Part shown: in pieces, positions 4,998 through 7,577 of the stretch
Layout: each line of letters begins with the position of its first letter
How positions within the stretch are numbered: position 1 is the stretch's first letter
Origin: Euzebyaceae bacterium
Lineage (GTDB): Bacteria; Actinomycetota; Nitriliruptoria; Euzebyales; Egibacteraceae
NCBI GenBank assembly: GCA_013696915.1
Contig: JACCXR010000199.1
Span: 1 to 7,577, forward strand
Direction: 5' to 3'
Length of the DNA: 7,577 nt
The notes under the pieces: model-generated
The model's input: only the letters and a program-made list of their open reading frames with translations
What the model was told of the DNA's origin: nothing
The model's database searches: none
Translations under genes and position numbers: made by a program

Positions 4998-6527
4998 GTG
5001 AACCTCGCCGATCCCATGGGGGCGATCGCCGCGCGGCTGCCCGACCGGACTGCCCTGCTGTTCACCGACCGGCGCGTGCCCTACGCCGAGCTGTGGTCCC
5101 GCGTCGAGCGGGCCGCCGCGGCCTTCCGGCACCTGGGGTGTCTCCCCGGCGACCGGGTCGCGCTGCTGCTCGGCAACGAGCCGCACTTCGTCGAGGCGCT
5201 CTACGGAGCGCTGCGGGCGGGCCTGGTGGCCGTGCCGATCAACGTGGGGTTCACGACGGAGGAGGTCTCCGCCATCCTGAGCGACTCCGGGGCCCGCGTG
5301 GTGGTCGCGGGCGGGGCGTTCGCGGCCGCGCTGCCCTCCGCCTTGCCGGAGCTCGGGCAGGTGATCGCCGGGCGCGCGCCCGCCGCCGGGTCCGCGGAGC
5401 GCACCTGGGAGCAGTGCATCAAGGCCGGCGCCGGCGCCGGCGACCCGGGCGGTGGCCCGCACGCGGCGGCGACCACGGACCTGGCCCTGCTCCAGTACAC
5501 GTCCGGCACGACCGGCAAGCCCAAGGGCGCGATGCTCAGCCATGCGGCGCTGCTGGCCAACCAGGACCAGATGGCGCGCACGCCGCTGCGGCTGTCCGAG
5601 CGCGACGTCGTCCTGTGCGTGCTGCCGCTGTTCCACATCTACGCGCTGAACGTCGCGCTGGCCTTCCCCCTGGCGCGGGGGGCGACCGTGCTCCTCGTCG
5701 AGCGCTTCGAGCCGCTGCCGACGCTGGAGGCCGTGACGGAACACCGCGCCTCGGTCATCGTCGGCGCCCCGCCGATGTATGTCGCCTGGGTCGACACGCC
5801 CGGGTTCGCCCAGTTCGACCTCACGAGTGTGCGCTACGCCGTGTCCGGTGCCGCCGCCCTGCCGCCCGCGGTGCTCGAGCGCTTCACCGCCGCGTCCGGC
5901 ATCCCGCTGTGGGAGGGCTACGGCCTCACCGAGACGGCCCCCGTGCTGACCTCCGCGGCCATGGCCTCCGCGGCGATGGCCTCCACGCCCCGCCCCGGCA
6001 GCGTCGGCCGGCCCCTGCCCGACGTGGAGCTGCGGCTGGTCGACGAGCACGGCCGCCGCGTGCGCGACGGCGACCTCGGGGAGGTCGTGGTCCGCGGTCT
6101 CAACGTCTTCTCCGGCTACTGGGGGCAAAAGCAGGCGACCGCCGCGGTGCTGGACGCGGACGGCTGGTTCCGCACCGGCGACATCGGCTACCTCGACGCG
6201 GGGGACCTGTTCCTGGTCGACCGCCGGTCGGACCTGATCATCGTCAGCGGGTTCAACGTGTATCCCGGCGAGGTCGAGGAGGTCCTGCACCGGCATCCGA
6301 AGGTGGCCGAGGCCGCCGTCGTCGGCACCCCGCACCCGTACACCGGGGAGTCGGTCAAGGCGGTCGTCGTGCTGCGGCCGGGGGAGGAGGCGACCGCCGC
6401 CGAGATCACCGAGTTCTGCCGTCGCTCGCTCGCCCGCTTCAAGTGCCCGGAGGTGGTGGAGGTCGCGGCGTCGCTGCCGCACCTGCCCAGCGGCAAGGTC
6501 CGCCGGCGCGACCTCAGGGACACGTGA
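4998..6527 (+). CDS. Class I adenylate-forming acyl-CoA synthetase (fatty-acid-CoA ligase-like)
   Basis: This 509-residue ANL-superfamily enzyme activates a carboxylic acid with ATP to an acyl-adenylate, then usually passes it to CoA. Motifs in order are: the A3 phosphate loop YTSGTTGKPKGAMLSH at 167-182; LPLFHIYALN at 209-218; AVSGAAALPP at 281-290; A5 GYGLTETAP at 308-316; A7 FRTGDIGYLD at 391-400; VDRRSDLIIVSGFNVYPGEV at 407-426, including the hinge; and A10 LPSGKVRRRDL at 496-506 with catalytic Lys500. All expected catalytic elements are present and length is normal for long-/medium-chain acyl-CoA synthetases. GTG start is supported by AGGAG at 4985-4989, eight bases upstream. Its stop overlaps the start of the DUF3995 gene. 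The acid substrate cannot be fixed. An oddity is a 15-bp tandem duplication encoding SAAMA twice after the A5 motif. Confidence 0.93.
   Translation: MNLADPMGAIAARLPDRTALLFTDRRVPYAELWSRVERAAAAFRHLGCLPGDRVALLLGNEPHFVEALYGALRAGLVAVPINVGFTTEEVSAILSDSGARVVVAGGAFAAALPSALPELGQVIAGRAPAAGSAERTWEQCIKAGAGAGDPGGGPHAAATTDLALLQYTSGTTGKPKGAMLSHAALLANQDQMARTPLRLSERDVVLCVLPLFHIYALNVALAFPLARGATVLLVERFEPLPTLEAVTEHRASVIVGAPPMYVAWVDTPGFAQFDLTSVRYAVSGAAALPPAVLERFTAASGIPLWEGYGLTETAPVLTSAAMASAAMASTPRPGSVGRPLPDVELRLVDEHGRRVRDGDLGEVVVRGLNVFSGYWGQKQATAAVLDADGWFRTGDIGYLDAGDLFLVDRRSDLIIVSGFNVYPGEVEEVLHRHPKVAEAAVVGTPHPYTGESVKAVVVLRPGEEATAAEITEFCRRSLARFKCPEVVEVAASLPHLPSGKVRRRDLRDT
5952..5981 (+). repeat. In-frame 15-bp tandem duplication in the ligase
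   Basis: TCCGCGGCCATGGCC is followed directly by TCCGCGGCGATGGCC (14 of 15 identical), encoding SAAMA twice in a loop just after the A5 motif. It keeps the frame, so the enzyme is probably still functional. This looks like replication slippage. Confidence 0.85.
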
Positions 6528-7117
6528 CCGACATGGCGACGACGACATCGGGACGAGCAGCGGGCAGCGTCCCGCCACAGGCGGCGTCGCGGGCGGCCTA
6601 CGCGGCGGCCGCGGCGGCGCTGGCCTTCGCCGCCGTCAGCCTCTACTGGGCGCTCGGCGGCACCGCCGGCCTTGACACCCTGGGTGGACAGATCGAGGAG
6701 CTGGCTAGGGCCGGCGACCCCGGGCTCCGCATGGCCGTCTGGGTCAGCGTCGTGCTGAAGGTGCTCGGCGGGATGCTCGCGCTGGCGCTCGTCCGGCCGT
6801 GGGGGCGGACGGTTCCCCGGTGGATCCTGCTCGCCGCGGCTTGGGGCGGATCCGCGCTGCTGGTCTTGTACGGCACCATCCAGATGATCTCTCTGGCCCT
6901 GGTCGAGTTCGGCGTCATCACCGTCGTCGAGCCGGTGGACCGGACCGCACTGCGCTGGCGCCTGATGCTGTGGGAGCCGTGGTTCCTCGTGTGGGGCCTG
7001 CTGCTCGGGGTGGCGGCCTGGCAGTACACCCGCGCGCCGACCGGGCGGTCGGGGCGCAGGCGCCGGCGACGCGCGCGCGATGGCGCGCAGGGCAGCGGCG
7101 GGAGCGGGGCGGCGTAG
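6524..7117 (+). CDS. DUF3995 four-helix membrane protein
   Basis: This 197-residue membrane protein of unknown function resembles the DUF3995 family. Four hydrophobic segments lie at roughly residues 25-46, 69-90, 99-125 and 149-167, counting from GTG 6524. The family-like features are SLYWALGGTAGLDTLGG (39-55) at the end of helix 1 and the WRLMLWEPWFLVWGLLLG stretch (145-162). The tail is Arg- and Gly-rich (RRRRRRAR around 178-185) and probably cytoplasmic. GTG 6524 overlaps the ligase stop in a GTGA, arguing for translational coupling; AGGGA at 6516-6520 is only three bases from it. ATG 6533 is the alternative start, with a twelve-base spacing. Cotranscription with the ligase is very likely, but no functional link is demonstrated. 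Much longer open frames overlapping the ligase in this frame are shadows. Confidence 0.8.
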   Translation: MTDMATTTSGRAAGSVPPQAASRAAYAAAAAALAFAAVSLYWALGGTAGLDTLGGQIEELARAGDPGLRMAVWVSVVLKVLGGMLALALVRPWGRTVPRWILLAAAWGGSALLVLYGTIQMISLALVEFGVITVVEPVDRTALRWRLMLWEPWFLVWGLLLGVAAWQYTRAPTGRSGRRRRRRARDGAQGSGGSGAA

Positions 7118-7126
7118 CCTGGCGCC
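7115..7126 (+). promoter_or_regulatory. Possible -10 element for a leaderless gene now split by the intron
   Basis: TAGCCT (7115-7120, overlapping the DUF3995 stop codon) is followed by GGCGCC and then ATG at 7127-7129. This is the same TANNNT, six-to-seven bases, ATG layout seen before two intact genes here. The group II intron appears to begin at the G of this ATG, so the gene it served would continue only beyond the intron. Confidence 0.4.
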
Positions 7127-7128
7127 AT

Positions 7129-7577
7129 GTTGCGTCCACGAAGCTGGATCGAGCCTGCCGGTGAGAGTCCGGCCCGGGTAGGTACCGGAGCGCCCGGTAG
7201 CAGGCCCCGGTCTCTGGGAGAGATCCTTGGGGCTGAGCGGGGTGTCAAGAGCCTCCGTTTGGGAGGGAGCAAGCGCGCGGGCTGCGTACTGCAGCCTCGT
7301 CACAGGAACAATCGGGGAGCCGAGCCGCTCATGTCACGGCGAAGGCCATGCCTGTCAGGCCCCGGTCCGGGGTTCGCCTGGCGGGTCTCTCCGGGGTATG
7401 GGAGATGGCACGTGATCAAGGTCTGGTTCGGAACAGGAGAGACCCGTCTGCCTGGCCTTCGTCGGGCAAAGACCGCGCGTATAAGCCAATGGTGAAAGCG
7501 AGCGGAGGGCAGCGGGAGTCCGACGGGGTCGTAGTACCGTCGATCGGCGTGGAGCACAACACGCCGGGAGGGAAGGG
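7129..7577 (+). mobile_element. Group II intron, 5' portion (runs off right edge)
   Basis: About 360 bases of highly structured non-coding DNA precede a group II intron reverse transcriptase start. The sequence has the look of domain I of actinobacterial group II introns: GAGCCTGCCGGTGAGAGTCC near 7149, a GGGGAGCCG segment at 7314, a strong hairpin at about 7357-7381 (CAGGCCCCGG against CCGGGG...GCCTG), and a GTGATCAAGGTCTGGTTCGG segment from about 7412. The likely 5' end is GTTGCG at 7129, near the group II consensus GUGYG. A candidate EBS1 (ATGGC at 7405-7409) pairs perfectly with the last exon bases GCCAT (7124-7128), which supports that boundary. The 3' end, domains V and VI, and most of the maturase gene lie outside the window. 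Class is not assignable here. Confidence 0.8.
7489..7577 (+). CDS. ltrA: Group II intron reverse transcriptase/maturase, N-terminal fragment
   Basis: Twenty-nine codons and two bases of an open frame start at ATG 7489 and run off the right edge. The product begins MVKASGGQRESDGVVVPSIG and ends with a HNTPGGK stretch. I recognise this as the characteristic N-terminal leader of actinobacterial group II intron reverse transcriptases, upstream of the RT domain, in which an ESDGVVVP-like block is followed by an APGGKG-like block. The intact protein would reverse-transcribe the intron and assist its splicing. No strong ribosome site is seen before the ATG; the adjacent GTG at 7492 is an alternative. 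The RT, maturase and endonuclease domains are not visible, so activity cannot be judged. The gene symbol is used in the general sense of LtrA-like. Confidence 0.75.
   Translation, partial: MVKASGGQRESDGVVVPSIGVEHNTPGGK

Noticed and set aside
4938..6578. 546-codon minus-strand open frame opposite the ligase
   Set aside because: It is low-complexity, Arg/Gly/Asp/Gln-rich and without family motifs, as expected opposite a high-GC gene.
4868..7117. 749-codon plus-strand open frame
   Set aside because: Its first 550 or so codons are an Arg/Gly/Pro-rich shadow of the acyl-CoA ligase, which has all ANL motifs in another frame. Only the part from 6524 is real, the DUF3995 gene.
7127..7495. 122-codon plus-strand open frame after the DUF3995 gene
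   Set aside because: It runs through structured group II intron RNA and has an Arg/Gly/Pro-rich composition typical of translated non-coding DNA. Only its ATG is of interest, as a possible split start codon.
1..7577. CRISPR array, tRNA or rRNA genes
   Set aside because: No regularly spaced repeats, no cloverleaf-like segment with a T-arm motif and no rRNA-like sequence were seen on either strand.

Overview
This is high-GC DNA with strong G/C preference at third codon positions. Start codons are GTG or ATG, several promoters look leaderless, and there is an F420-type flavin oxidoreductase. Together these point to an actinomycete. A Pseudonocardia- or Frankia-like host is possible, but I cannot fix the genus from the sequence alone.

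Layout, left to right. (1) Positions 2-1060 (+) hold a PlsC-type acyltransferase that is open at the left edge; the reading frame continues upstream into a C/C/C/H zinc-knuckle-like segment. It is followed after 31 bases by a YihY/BrkB-family membrane protein (1092-2051), probably in the same operon. (2) A possible 28-residue single-helix membrane protein (2080-2166, -) lies divergent from an LLM-class (luciferase-like, probably F420-dependent) oxidoreductase (2193-3158, +), whose mRNA appears leaderless. (3) About 900 bases (3159-4070) contain no intact gene. They hold broken minus-strand genes: the 3' remnant of an unrecognised gene, then a DUF4258 gene followed by a YgiT/MqsA-type zinc-finger gene, each with one frameshift. 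The DUF4258-YgiT pair is a decayed toxin-antitoxin-like module of visibly lower GC. The block is bracketed by two diverged copies of the junction between the ends of two convergent genes, so it looks like an insertion or a collapsed duplication. (4) A TIM-barrel sugar phosphate isomerase/epimerase-like protein (4071-4874, -) also has a leaderless-type promoter. It is divergent from (5) an acyl-CoA synthetase-like adenylate-forming enzyme (4998-6527, +), which is translationally coupled to a DUF3995 four-helix membrane protein (6524-7117, +). (6) From about 7129 to the right edge is the 5' part of a group II intron, including the first 29 codons of its reverse transcriptase/maturase gene (7489 onward).

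The housekeeping-like genes suggest lipid and acyl-CoA metabolism: a glycerolipid-type acyltransferase, an acyl-CoA ligase and membrane proteins, plus two TIM-barrel enzymes of unknown substrate. The most notable signals are the junction-flanked decayed toxin-antitoxin module, the intron that appears to have split the start codon of a leaderless gene, and the zinc-knuckle extension on the acyltransferase. I see no wholly new defence or metabolic system in the window.
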